NCBI GenBank assembly: GCA_000198515.1
Contig: FP929140.1
Span: 2,144,527 to 2,208,526, forward strand
DNA from: a gamma proteobacterium HdN1
GTDB taxonomy: Bacteria > Pseudomonadota > Gammaproteobacteria > Pseudomonadales > Ketobacteraceae
DNA length: 64,000 nt
Reading direction: 5' to 3'
In this document: in pieces, positions 16,087-25,123 of the stretch
Layout: every line of letters begins with the position of its first letter
Position numbering within the stretch: position 1 is the stretch's first letter
Position numbers and translations under genes: made by a program
Notes under the pieces: generated by a model
Seen by the model: the letters and a program-made list of their open reading frames with translations, nothing else
The model's database searches: none
Told to the model about the DNA's origin: nothing

Positions 16087-16785
16087 CTATTGCGCTGGCG
16101 GCTCCCAAATTTTCGGCTTGGGTGGTGGTGTCATGATGCCTGGTTTCGCTTTCAAATGTAACGACAGCATGCGCGTCCAAGTTCGCAAAAAATGGTCGTA
16201 AAGCGCTGGGTTTTCTACTAGATGGGTGTCCTGTGCCATACCGCGTAATAGCCACTGTGTAAGCACCATGTACTGTCCTACGTCCTCACCCTCTCGAAGT
16301 GGTTCAAGATAGTGCTCTGCCGCACCTACCAAGGTGCGGTAGCTGGCTGTCCAAAGCTCCTGCATGATTTCCGCAAGTTCCGGATCGTGCTGGCTCGCCC
16401 TCAAAAGCTCATTAAGCGCGATATGCTCAGGCTGATTGAAGGCCTCTCGCCACGAAAGGTCTATCAGATCATGCAAACGATCATCCGAGGCTGGAATGTT
16501 GAGCAAGGCTCGGCCGAGCTGTAAATAAATGCGCTGCGCAAGCCGCCGCGCCGCCGCCGCAATCAGTGCCGCTTTCGAGGGGAAATGATGAACTGGCGCA
16601 CCTCTTGATACCTTTGCACGCTCGATAATTCGACTCACCGTTGTTCCCGCATACCCCTCCGTTCGCAGGCAGTCGATGGCTGCATCCAGCAGCCGCTTTC
16701 GCATGGCTTTGCTGCGCTCTTCTTGGGTGCGACGCGCGCGCTCAGGCTTGGCTTCGGCTTTTGGATTCGACGGAGATTGTGTCAT
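16087..16785 (-). CDS. TetR-family regulator of the adjacent fatty-acid genes
   Basis: A 232-aa TetR-type repressor. A basic leader (KPERARRTQEERSKAMRKRLL) precedes the helix-turn-helix (residues ~45-70: GTTVSRIIERAKVSRGAPVHHFPSK). A helical ligand-binding domain and a proline-rich tail (PPPKPKIWEPP) follow. It is divergent from an acyl-CoA dehydrogenase across 283 bp and probably controls it and the following genes in response to an acyl-CoA or lipid; the ligand is inferred from context only. Confidence 0.88.
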   Translation of the reverse strand: MTQSPSNPKAEAKPERARRTQEERSKAMRKRLLDAAIDCLRTEGYAGTTVSRIIERAKVSRGAPVHHFPSKAALIAAAARRLAQRIYLQLGRALLNIPASDDRLHDLIDLSWREAFNQPEHIALNELLRASQHDPELAEIMQELWTASYRTLVGAAEHYLEPLREGEDVGQYMVLTQWLLRGMAQDTHLVENPALYDHFLRTWTRMLSLHLKAKPGIMTPPPKPKIWEPPAQ

Positions 16786-17068
16786 GTATCACCTTCGCTG
16801 TTTCAATCTTAGGGGCGCCCGATGCGCAAAGTTGGCGGAGTGTACCGTATTCATTCCAAACTGCCGCCCTGATCGTTCGCTTTTCCAAATATCCCTGACG
16901 AAATAGAGACTTCTAATCTGCTTGACGGGTGTTGTGACTGCATGGTATCAATTATCAAAGTTGGACGTCCATATTGTAAGTTAAACATCAAGCCCAAGGA
17001 AAGCAACTGCTGACCTGTTTCTTCACAAGCGATTCCATCGCTAGCAATCCACAAGGAGTACATCCCTC
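16786..17068. promoter_or_regulatory. Divergent promoter region with candidate operator TGGACGTCCA
   Basis: The region between the TetR gene and the acyl-CoA dehydrogenase. A perfect 10-bp palindrome TGGACGTCCA (16962-16971) is the best operator candidate. ACAAGGAG lies just before the dehydrogenase start. Confidence 0.4.
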
Positions 17069-18238
17069 ATGTCGTCTTCAGCCGGTTATGTTGCCCCCAT
17101 GATCCCGCGCACGCTCTTTACGGAAGAACACGAGACCTTCCGCAAAACGGTTCGCCGGTTCTTTGATGAGGAAATCACGCCGTTCGCGGATCGCTGGGAG
17201 GAGCAGCAGCACATTGACCGCAACCTCTGGAACAAAGCAGGGGAGCTTGGGCTGCTTTGCCCGACCATGCCAGAAGAATACGGTGGTTCGGGCGTAGATC
17301 GCCTGTACAGCACGATCCTGATGGAAGAGCAGGCGCGTTCGGGCGATTCTGCCTCAGGCTTTGCGCTTCACTCTGACATCGTTGCAAACTACATCTTCAA
17401 CTTTGGCTCCGAGGCTCTTAAGCGCCACTGGCTCCCCAAAATGGCGTCAGGTGAAGCGGTTGCGGCCATTGCAATGACCGAACCGGGCACAGGCTCCGAC
17501 CTGCAAGCCGTTCGCACCACGGCAATTGCAGATGGCGACGATTACGTCATCAACGGCTCCAAAATCTTTATCACCAATGGCTACCTTTCGGATGTGGTGG
17601 TCGTGGTTGCAAAAACCGGAAGCGGCGAGAAAGCGGCGCAAAACATTTCGCTCATCGTCGTTGAAGCAAGCCGTGCGGGATTTACCAAAGGTAAGCCACT
17701 CAAGAAAGTCGGTATGCGCGGCCAGGACACCTGCGAATTGTTCTTCGATAACGTGCGCGTTCCGAAAACCAACCTGCTCGGCATGGAAGGCATGGGCTTC
17801 ATCATGCTCATGAAGGAGCTCGCGTGGGAAAGGATGATGATCGCCATTATCTGCGCCGCAGGTGCAGAAGCGGTACTTGCCAACACCGTTGATTACGTTA
17901 AACAGCGTAAAGCCTTCGGCAAGCCCATTTCCGCCTTTCAGAATACCCGCTTCAAACTTGCAGAAATGCGCGCTGAAATTCAGATTGCTCGCGTATATGT
18001 GGATCGCTGCCTAGAACTGGTACTGCAGAGCAAGCTCTCAGTAGAAGCCGCCGCATCTGCAAAATACTGGGTTTCTGACCTGCTAAGCAAAGTCGTTGAT
18101 GAGTGCGTACAACTCCACGGTGGCTATGGCTACATGTTGGAATACCCTGTCGCACGCGCCTATATCGACACCCGCGCCAACCGTATCTACGGTGGCACTA
18201 ACGAGATTATGAAGGAGCTGATCTCAAGAACCATTTAA
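17069..18238 (+). CDS. Acyl-CoA dehydrogenase
   Basis: A 389-aa FAD enzyme for the first, alpha-beta desaturation step of acyl-CoA oxidation. The family signature MTEPGTGSDLQA (about residue 138), the flavin-contact segment FITNGYLSDVVVVVAK and the C-terminal IYGGTNEIMKE, whose Glu is the usual catalytic base, are all present. Length is standard. It heads a rightward run with the SDR-MaoC-SCP2 protein and the thiolase. Together these cover dehydrogenation, hydration, dehydrogenation and thiolysis: a complete beta-oxidation set. Chain length and branching of the substrate are not predictable. Confidence 0.95.
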   Translation: MSSSAGYVAPMIPRTLFTEEHETFRKTVRRFFDEEITPFADRWEEQQHIDRNLWNKAGELGLLCPTMPEEYGGSGVDRLYSTILMEEQARSGDSASGFALHSDIVANYIFNFGSEALKRHWLPKMASGEAVAAIAMTEPGTGSDLQAVRTTAIADGDDYVINGSKIFITNGYLSDVVVVVAKTGSGEKAAQNISLIVVEASRAGFTKGKPLKKVGMRGQDTCELFFDNVRVPKTNLLGMEGMGFIMLMKELAWERMMIAIICAAGAEAVLANTVDYVKQRKAFGKPISAFQNTRFKLAEMRAEIQIARVYVDRCLELVLQSKLSVEAAASAKYWVSDLLSKVVDECVQLHGGYGYMLEYPVARAYIDTRANRIYGGTNEIMKELISRTI

Positions 18239-18268
18239 TCCATAACGCCACATCTCAATTTGAATAAG

Positions 18269-18315
18269 GCGATCGCTTTTCTAGGCGAAATCACGATTCC
18301 TAAAGCGATCGCTTT
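18269..18315. promoter_or_regulatory. Two GCGATCGC palindromes 36 bp apart
   Basis: GCGATCGC occurs at 18269-18276 and 18305-18312. The second is part of the 14-bp perfect palindrome AAAGCGATCGCTTT (18302-18315), and the first shares GCGATCGCTTTT. They lie between the dehydrogenase stop and the start of the multifunctional enzyme. The spacing and shared flank suggest a paired protein-binding site, but function is unproven. Confidence 0.4.
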
Positions 18316-18361
18316 TCAAAAAATGACTGAGTCGCATGAATCGACAGTACGGAGAAATACG

Positions 18362-21300
18362 ATGAGTGAGTTACGTTTTGACAATCGAGTGGCCATCGTC
18401 ACCGGTGCAGGGAACGGCCTTGGGCGCTCGCACGCACTGATGTTGGCGGCGCGCGGCGCCAAAGTTGTGGTGAACGATTTAGGTGGATCGGCGCACGGCG
18501 CGGGCAAATCCTCGGCAGCCGCAGATAAAGTGGTAGAAGAAATTCGCGCTGCAGGTGGCACAGCCGTTGCCAACTACGATTCCGTAGAAAATGGCGAGGC
18601 CATCGTAAAAACAGCGCTGGATGCGTTCGGTACTGTCGATATCGTGATCAATAACGCCGGCATTCTGCGCGATGTAAGCTTCAACAAAATGACCCGCGAA
18701 GATTGGGATCTCATCATGCGCGTTCACCTGAATGGCACCATGAGCGTCTCTCACGCCGCATGGCCGATCATGCGCGAAAAAGGCTATGGCCGGATTGTGA
18801 TGACCACTTCAGCCGCAGGCATCTACGGCAACTTTGGCCAAGCGAACTATTGCGCCGCCAAGCTCGGCATTCTTGGCCTAGCGAACTGCTTGGCCGAAGA
18901 GGGCCGTGGCAAAAACATTTTTGTGAACACGATTGCACCTTTAGCTGCGTCGCGGCTGACGGAAACCGTGATGCCCGCTTCTATGCTGGAACTGCTCCAA
19001 CCGGAAGCGGTAAGCCCGTTGGTTGCTTATCTCTGCAACGAAGCGTGCAAAGAAACGAAGGGGCTCTTTGAGGTCGGCGCAGGGTTTATCGCCAAACTTC
19101 GCTGGGAACGTACCCCTGGCTACGTTTTCCCGAACACTCGTCCGTTCACGCTTGATGACGTGGCACGTCGTTGGGACAAGATCACCGATTTCACGGATGG
19201 AACCTACCCAACCAACACCACCGATGCGCTGATGCCGATTATTACCAGCGTTAATAATCCATCTTTGGGCGGTAACGAGTTCGTCGATCTAGACCTAGCG
19301 GCGAAAACCGTGCTGGAACTGGAAAGCAGTTACGATGAGCGCGATCTTTCCCTGTACGCGCTTGGCGTAGGCGCTGCACATGATCCGTTGGACATGAGCG
19401 AACTCAAATATGTGTATGAATTGGGTGGAAACTTCGCCGCACTACCTACCTACGGTGTAATGCCGCAGATGAACGCCATGCTTTCCGCCGCCAAAAAAGG
19501 AACGCTGCAGCTGCCCGGCATGAACTTCGGCTTTGAGCGTCTGCTGCACGGCGAACAGTACACCGAAATCAAGCGCCCCTTGCCGCCGCACGCCAAACTG
19601 AAACACACTTTCAAATTGAAAAATGCGTGGGATAAAGCCCCGAACGCCGTCGTAACGTTCGCAATCAGCTCCACCGATGAAAGCGGTGAAGAAATTGCCT
19701 ACAACGAGATGACTGCCTTCGTAAAAGGCGCAGGCGGTTGGGGTGGCGATCGTGGGCCGAGCGTCGATGAAAACGTACCGCCCGCACGCGAACCAGATGC
19801 GGTGATCGAAGAGAAAACCGACGCCAACCAAACCCTGCTGTATCGCCTCTCCGGTGACTGGAACCCGCTCCATGCTGACCCAGCTTTCGCCAAGGCGTTT
19901 GGCTTTGATCGACCCATCCTGCATGGCCTTTGCACCTACGGTTACGCCGGTCGCCATGTAATCAAAGCGTTTTCCAACAATGATTCACGCTTCTTCAAGA
20001 GCATTAAAGTGCGCTTTGCCAAGAGCGTGTTTCCAGGTGATACGCTGGTAACGAAAATGTGGAAGGAATCCGACACCCGCATCATTTTCGAAACCTACGT
20101 CAAAGAGCGCAACGAGCTGGTCATCAAAAACGCGGTAATTGAGCTCTACAAGGAAATTCCAAAAGACAAGCCCGCCGCCGCGCCGAAAGCACAAGCCGCA
20201 ACTGCGCCTGCAGCTGCTGCGGCGGCTGCAGCTCCGTCCAGCGATCCGACTTCGGCCGACGTATTTGCCGCCATTGGCAAACACTTTGCGAAGAATGCTG
20301 GGCTTGGTGATCAAGTCGGCACCATCTTCCAGTTCCATTTCACCGATCCGGCTAGCAGCTGGGTAATTGATCTTAAGAGCGGCAACGGCTCCGTCAAAGG
20401 TGGAACGGTAGACAAGCCCGACGTAACGCTAGAGCTAAGCGAATCAGACTTCATCGACATGTGCACCGGCGCAGTGGATCCGCAGAAATTGTATTTCGGC
20501 GGCAAGCTGAAAATCAGCGGCAACATCATGGCCTCCAACAAGCTGACCTTCTTGCAGAAGATGGATCCGCAATTGGTGGTGGATGAGATTAAGGCACGCG
20601 TGGAAGCCGGCGGCGGTGCAGTACCTGCGGCGGCAGCCAGCGCACCGGCAGCCGCTGCAGCCCCCACAGCAGGTGACGTATTTGGCGGAATCGGTAAGTA
20701 CTTCCAGCAAGAAAAAGGGCTGGGCGACAAGGTACAGACCGTGTTCCAGTTCAAGTTCAGCGATCCGGAAAGCAGTTGGGTCATCGACCTTAAGAGCGGT
20801 AACGGTTCTGTTAGCGCTGGCAGCACCGAGAAGCCCGACGTAACGCTGGAGCTAAGCGAATCAGACTTCATCGACATGTGCACCGGTGCAGTGGATCCGC
20901 AGAAATTGTATTTCGGCGGCAAGCTGAAAATCAGCGGCAATATCATGGCCTCCAACAAGCTGACCTTCTTGCAAAAGATGGATCCCAAGCTCGTAGAAGC
21001 AGAGATGGCTGCAAGGCTCGCCTCAGGTGCAAAAGCAGCAGCACCCGCCGCAGCAAGCGCATCCAAGAAGCGTGAAGCCATTGCTCCATCGGTAATTGCG
21101 GCACTGGAAGCCAAAATCCAGAGCGGCTTGAGTGTAGCGTTAAAGCAGCCGCTCAACCTGCGAATCAGTGATCTTGATCGCCACTGGACGGTGGACTTTT
21201 CAGTGAGCCCCGCCAAGGTCTCTGAAGGCGCAAGCGACAAAGCCAGCAGCACGATGACCCTCGCAGATAGCGATCTTGAGGCGCTCGCGAAAGGCAAAGC

Positions 21301-21397
21301 CAAACTACGCAGCCTATTCCAACAGGGTAAAGTGCGTGTGGATGGAGATGTCTTGGCGGCTCATCAATTTGAGGTGCTCAGCGGCTTGCTCGCCTAA
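18362..21397 (+). CDS. Multifunctional beta-oxidation protein: SDR, MaoC hydratase, three SCP2 domains
   Basis: About 1011 aa, resembling peroxisomal multifunctional enzyme type 2. The start is the ATG at 18362 (GGAG 7 nt upstream), not the in-frame start at 18260. An N-terminal SDR has TGAGNGLG (14-21), NNAG and the YCAAK active site. A double-hotdog MaoC-like enoyl-CoA hydratase follows; its hydratase-2 motif (DWNPLHADPAF to ILHG, about 498-521) includes the catalytic Asp and His. Alanine-rich linkers lead to three SCP2 domains (about 627-739, 770-880 and 906-1011). SCP2 domains 1 and 2 are almost identical over ~100 residues, while domain 3 is divergent. The enzyme would hydrate enoyl-CoA and oxidise the hydroxyacyl-CoA; the SCP2 domains probably bind lipid or acyl-CoA. 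Three SCP2 domains is unusual. Confidence 0.93.
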   Translation: MSELRFDNRVAIVTGAGNGLGRSHALMLAARGAKVVVNDLGGSAHGAGKSSAAADKVVEEIRAAGGTAVANYDSVENGEAIVKTALDAFGTVDIVINNAGILRDVSFNKMTREDWDLIMRVHLNGTMSVSHAAWPIMREKGYGRIVMTTSAAGIYGNFGQANYCAAKLGILGLANCLAEEGRGKNIFVNTIAPLAASRLTETVMPASMLELLQPEAVSPLVAYLCNEACKETKGLFEVGAGFIAKLRWERTPGYVFPNTRPFTLDDVARRWDKITDFTDGTYPTNTTDALMPIITSVNNPSLGGNEFVDLDLAAKTVLELESSYDERDLSLYALGVGAAHDPLDMSELKYVYELGGNFAALPTYGVMPQMNAMLSAAKKGTLQLPGMNFGFERLLHGEQYTEIKRPLPPHAKLKHTFKLKNAWDKAPNAVVTFAISSTDESGEEIAYNEMTAFVKGAGGWGGDRGPSVDENVPPAREPDAVIEEKTDANQTLLYRLSGDWNPLHADPAFAKAFGFDRPILHGLCTYGYAGRHVIKAFSNNDSRFFKSIKVRFAKSVFPGDTLVTKMWKESDTRIIFETYVKERNELVIKNAVIELYKEIPKDKPAAAPKAQAATAPAAAAAAAAPSSDPTSADVFAAIGKHFAKNAGLGDQVGTIFQFHFTDPASSWVIDLKSGNGSVKGGTVDKPDVTLELSESDFIDMCTGAVDPQKLYFGGKLKISGNIMASNKLTFLQKMDPQLVVDEIKARVEAGGGAVPAAAASAPAAAAAPTAGDVFGGIGKYFQQEKGLGDKVQTVFQFKFSDPESSWVIDLKSGNGSVSAGSTEKPDVTLELSESDFIDMCTGAVDPQKLYFGGKLKISGNIMASNKLTFLQKMDPKLVEAEMAARLASGAKAAAPAAASASKKREAIAPSVIAALEAKIQSGLSVALKQPLNLRISDLDRHWTVDFSVSPAKVSEGASDKASSTMTLADSDLEALAKGKAKLRSLFQQGKVRVDGDVLAAHQFEVLSGLLA
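20240..21000 (+). repeat. Internal duplication of the SCP2 domain
   Basis: Two copies (about 20240-20578 and 20670-21000) encode SCP2 domains that share long identical stretches such as LELSESDFIDMCTGAVDPQK. The nucleotide sequence is also nearly identical through the second half (for example around 20429 and 20849). This indicates a recent duplication or gene conversion inside the gene. Confidence 0.85.
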
Positions 21398-21409
21398 TCG
21401 ATAGGGCGC

Positions 21410-21444
21410 ACCTGCAGGGGCTTTTAATACGGCCCCTCGCAGGT
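21410..21444 (+). terminator. Bulged hairpin between the multifunctional enzyme and thiolase genes
   Basis: ACCTGC/GCAGGT plus AGGGGC/GCCCCT form a 12-bp stem with a one-base bulge and a 10-nt loop. There is no T-run, so it is more likely an attenuating or mRNA-processing hairpin than a full terminator; the thiolase gene follows 75 bp later. Confidence 0.45.
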
Positions 21445-21518
21445 CCACTGAATGCAGCAATTTGAATACGGCAACTTCTACAGAAAACTGATTTACGCAT
21501 TAACCAGAGGATATAACG

Positions 21519-22700
21519 ATGGGAAGACGTGCTAATGTGATCGGCGTTGGGATGACCAAATTCTCCAAACCCGGTTCCAGCCCCGAATACTATGAAATGG
21601 CTCGCGATGCAGGGCTCAACGCACTCAAAGACGCGGGTATCCCGTATTCCGCTGTACAGCAAGCCTATGTTGGCTATGTGTATGGGGATTCCACTTGCGG
21701 CCAACGCGCCGTGTACGAACTGGGCCTTACAGGGATTCCAGTCGTCAACGTCAACAACAACTGCTCCACCGGCTCCAGCGCCCTGTACCTTGCGCGTCAG
21801 GCCATTGAAGGCGGGCTCGCGGAGTGTGTATTGGCACTTGGCTTTGAAAAAATGGAAAAGGGCGCGCTGGGTGCGAAGTTCAACGACCGCGAACCACCGA
21901 TGGGCAAACACGCGCAAGTGATGATTGAAGCGCAAGGCTTCACACAAGCGCCGCCTGCCGCACAGATGTTCGGTGGGGCAGGGCGGGAATACCGCTGGCA
22001 TCACGGCACCAAGCGTGAAACCTTTGGCCAGATTGCCGTCAAAGCACGCAAACACGCCAGCAACAATCCTTACGCCTTGTTCGGCCAAGTACTATCGCTG
22101 GAAGAAATCTTGGCTTCGGATGAAGTATTCGATCCGCTGACTCGCTTCCAGTGCTGCCCACCCACCTGCGGCGCAGGCGCGGCAATCATTTGTTCGGACG
22201 AATTTGCCCGCAAACACGGCATTAGCAATCCTGTGTACATCGCAGCGCAAGCAATGACCACCGATTTTGCCTCCAGCTTCGACGAGCAGAGCATGATCAA
22301 GATGGTCGGCTATGACATGACCAAAGATGCTGCTCGCCAAGTCTACGAACAAGCCGGCATTGGCCCCGAAGATATTCAGGTGGTGGAACTACACGACTGC
22401 TTTACCGCGAACGAACTGCTCACCTATGAAGCGCTCGGCCTGTGCCCTGAGGGCGGTGCTGAGAAATTCATATGGGATGGCGATAACACCTATGGCGGTA
22501 AATTCGTGACCAACCCCTCAGGCGGGCTGTTATCGAAAGGGCATCCTCTTGGCGCGACGGGCCTTGCTCAATGCACCGAGCTGGTGTGGCAGCTGCGTGG
22601 TACGGCAGACAAACGTCAAGTCGATAACGCCCGAATTGCGCTCCAGCACAACCTTGGCTTAGGTGGTGCTTGCGTGATTACGATGTACCGCCGCGACTAA
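21519..22700 (+). CDS. Thiolase, SCPx (lipid-transfer) type
   Basis: A 393-aa thiolase that cleaves 3-ketoacyl-CoA with CoA. The nucleophilic Cys82 lies in [12 protein letters not shown], and the SCPx-type [10 protein letters not shown] and [14 protein letters not shown] (catalytic His) motifs follow, with a final [11 protein letters not shown]. This subgroup is the peroxisomal sterol-carrier-protein-X thiolase type, which favours branched or sterol side-chain substrates in eukaryotes and actinobacteria. Next to an MFE-2-like protein with SCP2 domains, a branched-chain or sterol-type substrate is plausible but not shown. AGAGG precedes the ATG. Confidence 0.93.
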   Translation: MGRRANVIGVGMTKFSKPGSSPEYYEMARDAGLNALKDAGIPYSAVQQAYVGYVYGDSTCGQRAVYELGLTGIPVVNVNNNCSTGSSALYLARQAIEGGLAECVLALGFEKMEKGALGAKFNDREPPMGKHAQVMIEAQGFTQAPPAAQMFGGAGREYRWHHGTKRETFGQIAVKARKHASNNPYALFGQVLSLEEILASDEVFDPLTRFQCCPPTCGAGAAIICSDEFARKHGISNPVYIAAQAMTTDFASSFDEQSMIKMVGYDMTKDAARQVYEQAGIGPEDIQVVELHDCFTANELLTYEALGLCPEGGAEKFIWDGDNTYGGKFVTNPSGGLLSKGHPLGATGLAQCTELVWQLRGTADKRQVDNARIALQHNLGLGGACVITMYRRD

Positions 22701-22759
22701 GGGTGAGCGGCAAAAAGCGTGTCTGCTGTTGCAGGCAAGTTTTCTGCCGTTATGGAAGA

Positions 22760-22809
22760 AATACTAAGAAGCCCGAGGTAATTAATTTTGCCTCGGGCTT
22801 CTTAGTATT
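22760..22809 (+). terminator. Long perfect hairpin after the thiolase gene
   Basis: A 19-bp perfect inverted repeat (AATACTAAGAAGCCCGAGG, 22760-22778 with 22791-22809) closes a 12-nt AT-rich loop. The core GCCCGAGG...CCTCGGGCTTCTT has a short T-rich stretch. It probably terminates transcription, though the stem is unusually long. Confidence 0.75.
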
Positions 22810-23310
22810 TGTGTTGCGTGAATCTAGCGCTCCACCGAAGACGCGTTATACCATCCCCGCTTCGGTCTCCAGAAAGGCGGGGCGTCCCGACCGAATCCAA
22901 TGCCGACCCGGCAAGTAAGCTCTGGCAAAGGGTTTGAAGCATGATGTGAGTTAGCCAATCGGCCAATCACACGCACCAACAGAAATATACCATCCCCGTT
23001 TTTCGAGAACTCTCAAAACAGAACGCGTCGCCGCCCGAGTGGGGTAGGGGAGACTGCCTTTTTGTGGTAGAAAATCGCTGTTTCCAATACCTACAATATC
23101 CAGAAAACTACCTCTAATTTCCGTGAAATACCCGTAAGTTGCGATCAACTTGCCGCCTTTCCCAAAACTACTCGATTTTTGTCAGAATGGCGCAAACTGT
23201 CCCCTAGACTGACGCGCAGTGGCATAGGCTAAGCCCTTGGATTTTCATAGTCTGGAACTGCGGAAACACTCCAGAACCCAACAGTCGTTCGTCGTAGAGA
23301 GGGAATTATC
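22810..23310. other. Intergenic region, no gene found
   Basis: A TATACCATCCCCG-like string occurs twice (near 22848 and 22987). I see no credible coding frame, tRNA or known RNA. The promoter of the next gene should lie here. Confidence 0.4.
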
Positions 23311-24171
23311 ATGGGATTCGATATCTCCAGAACCATTTCAAAATCCATTCCGGTCACGTTTCGTAAGGTGAAGTTCGGCTTCTCCGAAAAGAATACTTCC
23401 AAGTACTGGCACAACAATAGTCCCTTCGTTTCGTTCTTCTGGAGCGCAATGTCTACCGCGTTCCCTGAAGGTGAATTGTTCTTTATGGATACCGGCCGCT
23501 ACTTCAAGGACGAGATCAACAATCCGGAACTAAAAGCTACGGTAGAAGAATTCATTCGCCAAGAAGCGCATCATACGTATCAGCACAAGCGCCTGAACAA
23601 TATGATGGTCGAGCACGGCTTTGACATGCACAAATACGAAAACTGGTTTGGCATGTGGCTGCGTGGGGTAAGAAAAGTTCTGCCGAAAAAACTCCAGCTT
23701 TCCGTTTCTATGGCGCTAGAACACTTCACCGCCAACTTCGCCCACCAATACCTCGCCAACCCGAAATACACTGAAGGTGTAGACACCGAAGTAAAAGCGC
23801 TGTGGTCATGGCACGCAGCAGAAGAAGTTGAGCATAAAGGCGTGCTGTACGATCTGTATTATGAAGTAGGCGGTGGCTACTTCGGCCGCGTAGTAACGCT
23901 CGCACCGGCATGGACGATGCTAATTGCGCTGACCCTGCTTGCTCAAGCTGAAATGCTCGCCAAAGATGGCAAGCTGCTGAACGTGGGCGACAATGTCAAA
24001 GGCTTGTGGTACTTGGTTGGCCCCACTGGCTTGGTCACCGCGATGCTGCCTGAGTTCTTCCGTTACTTCAAGCCAGGCTTCCACCCATGGGATGTGAACG
24101 ATAAAGAACTGATGGATAGCTGGTACAGAAACAACGGTGAATACATCACCAACCTGAAAGTAGTTGCATAA
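23311..24171 (+). CDS. PF10118-type predicted metal-dependent hydrolase (paralogue 1)
   Basis: A 286-aa protein of the COG3687/PF10118 family. Conserved acid-histidine clusters suggest a dinuclear metal site in a helical bundle: QEAHH (84-88), LEHFT (136-140) and WHAAEEVEHK (167-176). FPEGELFFMD and FKPGFHPWD are further family signatures, and a hydrophobic stretch lies near 195-215. No reaction is established; ferritin-like diiron chemistry is an inference from the E...EXXH-type pattern. Two further paralogues lie at 47791 and 56780, both in lipid operons. Here it follows a complete beta-oxidation cluster. Confidence 0.85.
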   Translation: MGFDISRTISKSIPVTFRKVKFGFSEKNTSKYWHNNSPFVSFFWSAMSTAFPEGELFFMDTGRYFKDEINNPELKATVEEFIRQEAHHTYQHKRLNNMMVEHGFDMHKYENWFGMWLRGVRKVLPKKLQLSVSMALEHFTANFAHQYLANPKYTEGVDTEVKALWSWHAAEEVEHKGVLYDLYYEVGGGYFGRVVTLAPAWTMLIALTLLAQAEMLAKDGKLLNVGDNVKGLWYLVGPTGLVTAMLPEFFRYFKPGFHPWDVNDKELMDSWYRNNGEYITNLKVVA

Positions 24172-24208
24172 CGGCAATGCTTTAGGCGAAAAAATATAAC
24201 GTGGTAAC

Positions 24209-24236
24209 AAAGAGGCAGCCAGTTGGCTGCCTCTTT
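24209..24236 (+). terminator. Terminator after PF10118 paralogue 1
   Basis: The 12-bp perfect stem AAAGAGGCAGCC/GGCTGCCTCTTT has a 4-nt loop, followed by a short T-rich stretch. It marks the end of the ordinary chromosomal block. Confidence 0.85.
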
Positions 24237-24252
24237 GCGTTTTATCTCTGGC

Positions 24253-24300
24253 AGGCTATTTGAGGGCGCGAAACGCTGGCGCATCAATGTAGTGCAGCAT
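24253..24300 (-). pseudogene. tnpS 3'-end vestige
   Basis: The string CTATTTGAGGGCGCGAAACGC followed by a degraded ATGTAGTGCAGC matches the last ~15 codons of the tnpS copies ending at 25124 and 26343 (YIDGPNDFAAFRALK). Only this stub remains. Confidence 0.7.
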
Positions 24301-24321
24301 TTTTCCCCTATCCGGTTTAAT

Positions 24322-24750
24322 TCAAGAATCCATTTTCGGACCAATGAGCGAAAGCGGATATTGCCGATGCCCGTTCTGAATTTTGTAGATTCTGAAATCG
24401 TTAAAGTCGAGCGTGAAAACCTTATCTGTCTTCAGGTTTTCACCCACAACAATCAAGGTCGCATCAGCAAAGTCCATGGGCAAGTCACGATATTTGTCCA
24501 TTAGCACGAAAGCTCTTTCAACGTCCTTTTTGTTCAGCGCAACAAGGCTTACGTATTCGCCCATGAAAAACGCTTTGAGCGCATCCGCTCCCTTGCTGTT
24601 GGGGGCTAGCATATGTAAAACTTCCGTAAGAACTGCTTCCGTTGTGTACAGTGGTTCGACAATTTCTTCCAAAATTTTTCTACACGCCAAGTGGTCTTGG
24701 TCTTTCGGATCAAACAGCGCTACTAACGGCCCAGTATCAATCAGGATCAT
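24322..24750 (-). CDS. PIN-domain (VapC-like) toxin
   Basis: A 142-aa PIN-domain ribonuclease. Acidic residues expected for metal binding are present: MILIDTGPLVALFD at the N-terminus, E near residue 43 (LTEVLHML) and LPMDFADATLIVVGE. Its ATG overlaps the upstream antitoxin stop by four bases (ATGA). PIN toxins typically cut tRNA or rRNA when free of antitoxin. This family differs from the two COG1569-type PIN proteins at 25570 and 33746, so it was acquired independently. The gene looks intact. Confidence 0.9.
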   Translation of the reverse strand: MILIDTGPLVALFDPKDQDHLACRKILEEIVEPLYTTEAVLTEVLHMLAPNSKGADALKAFFMGEYVSLVALNKKDVERAFVLMDKYRDLPMDFADATLIVVGENLKTDKVFTLDFNDFRIYKIQNGHRQYPLSLIGPKMDS

Positions 24751-25007
24751 CGCAGCCTCTTGCTCGCCAACTTACTTTTTAAGGCTTGTTTTGAATCACG
24801 GGCAGGAGCGATCGAATATCCGCCATCGCCAAGATCAGCGTCTTTGAAAAAATCCGCAGGCTTTCGTGTTGTTGTCGCTAAAGCTAATTTTCGATACTCA
24901 ATGAGGCCTTGCTTAATGGCATCTGAAATTGACAAGCCTGTGCGAGATATTATGTCGCCTAATGCCTCTTCGGCTTCGTCGTCGAGCCTTACTGAGCGAG
25001 TACTCAT
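24747..25007 (-). CDS. Ribbon-helix-helix antitoxin
   Basis: An 86-aa antitoxin. The N-terminal RHH fold is MSTRSVRLDDEAEEALGDII followed by GLSISDAIKQGLIEYRK. The C-terminal half is flexible and would neutralise the PIN toxin. A 19-bp palindrome just upstream is a likely autoregulatory operator. Confidence 0.88.
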   Translation of the reverse strand: MSTRSVRLDDEAEEALGDIISRTGLSISDAIKQGLIEYRKLALATTTRKPADFFKDADLGDGGYSIAPARDSKQALKSKLASKRLR

Positions 25008-25057
25008 GGAGCCACCATTGATGCGGTTGATATCATGACTCTACCATCCAATCAAAT

Positions 25058-25076
25058 GTAATACAATAAGTATTAC
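25058..25076. promoter_or_regulatory. Palindromic operator of the first TA pair
   Basis: GTAATAC, 5 nt, then GTATTAC is a perfect inverted repeat about 50 bp upstream of the RHH antitoxin start, the usual place and shape for an antitoxin-bound operator. Confidence 0.6.
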
Positions 25077-25123
25077 GGCAAAAGCGGGAGGGAACCTTTT
25101 AGGCAAGGCGATCTTGTCTCTCG

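Noticed and set aside
15908..16201. Frame of repeated MRDARCA units
   Set aside because: Any 7-bp array without stops yields such a frame; no ribosome site or conserved ends.
18269..18312. Cyanobacterial HIP1 element
   Set aside because: The octamer matches HIP1, but I noticed only four copies in 64 kb, far below HIP1 density, and gene content is not cyanobacterial.
20311..21303. 330-codon frame antisense to the SCP2 domains
   Set aside because: A shadow of a high-GC coding strand; its internal repeat is only the SCP2 duplication in reverse.
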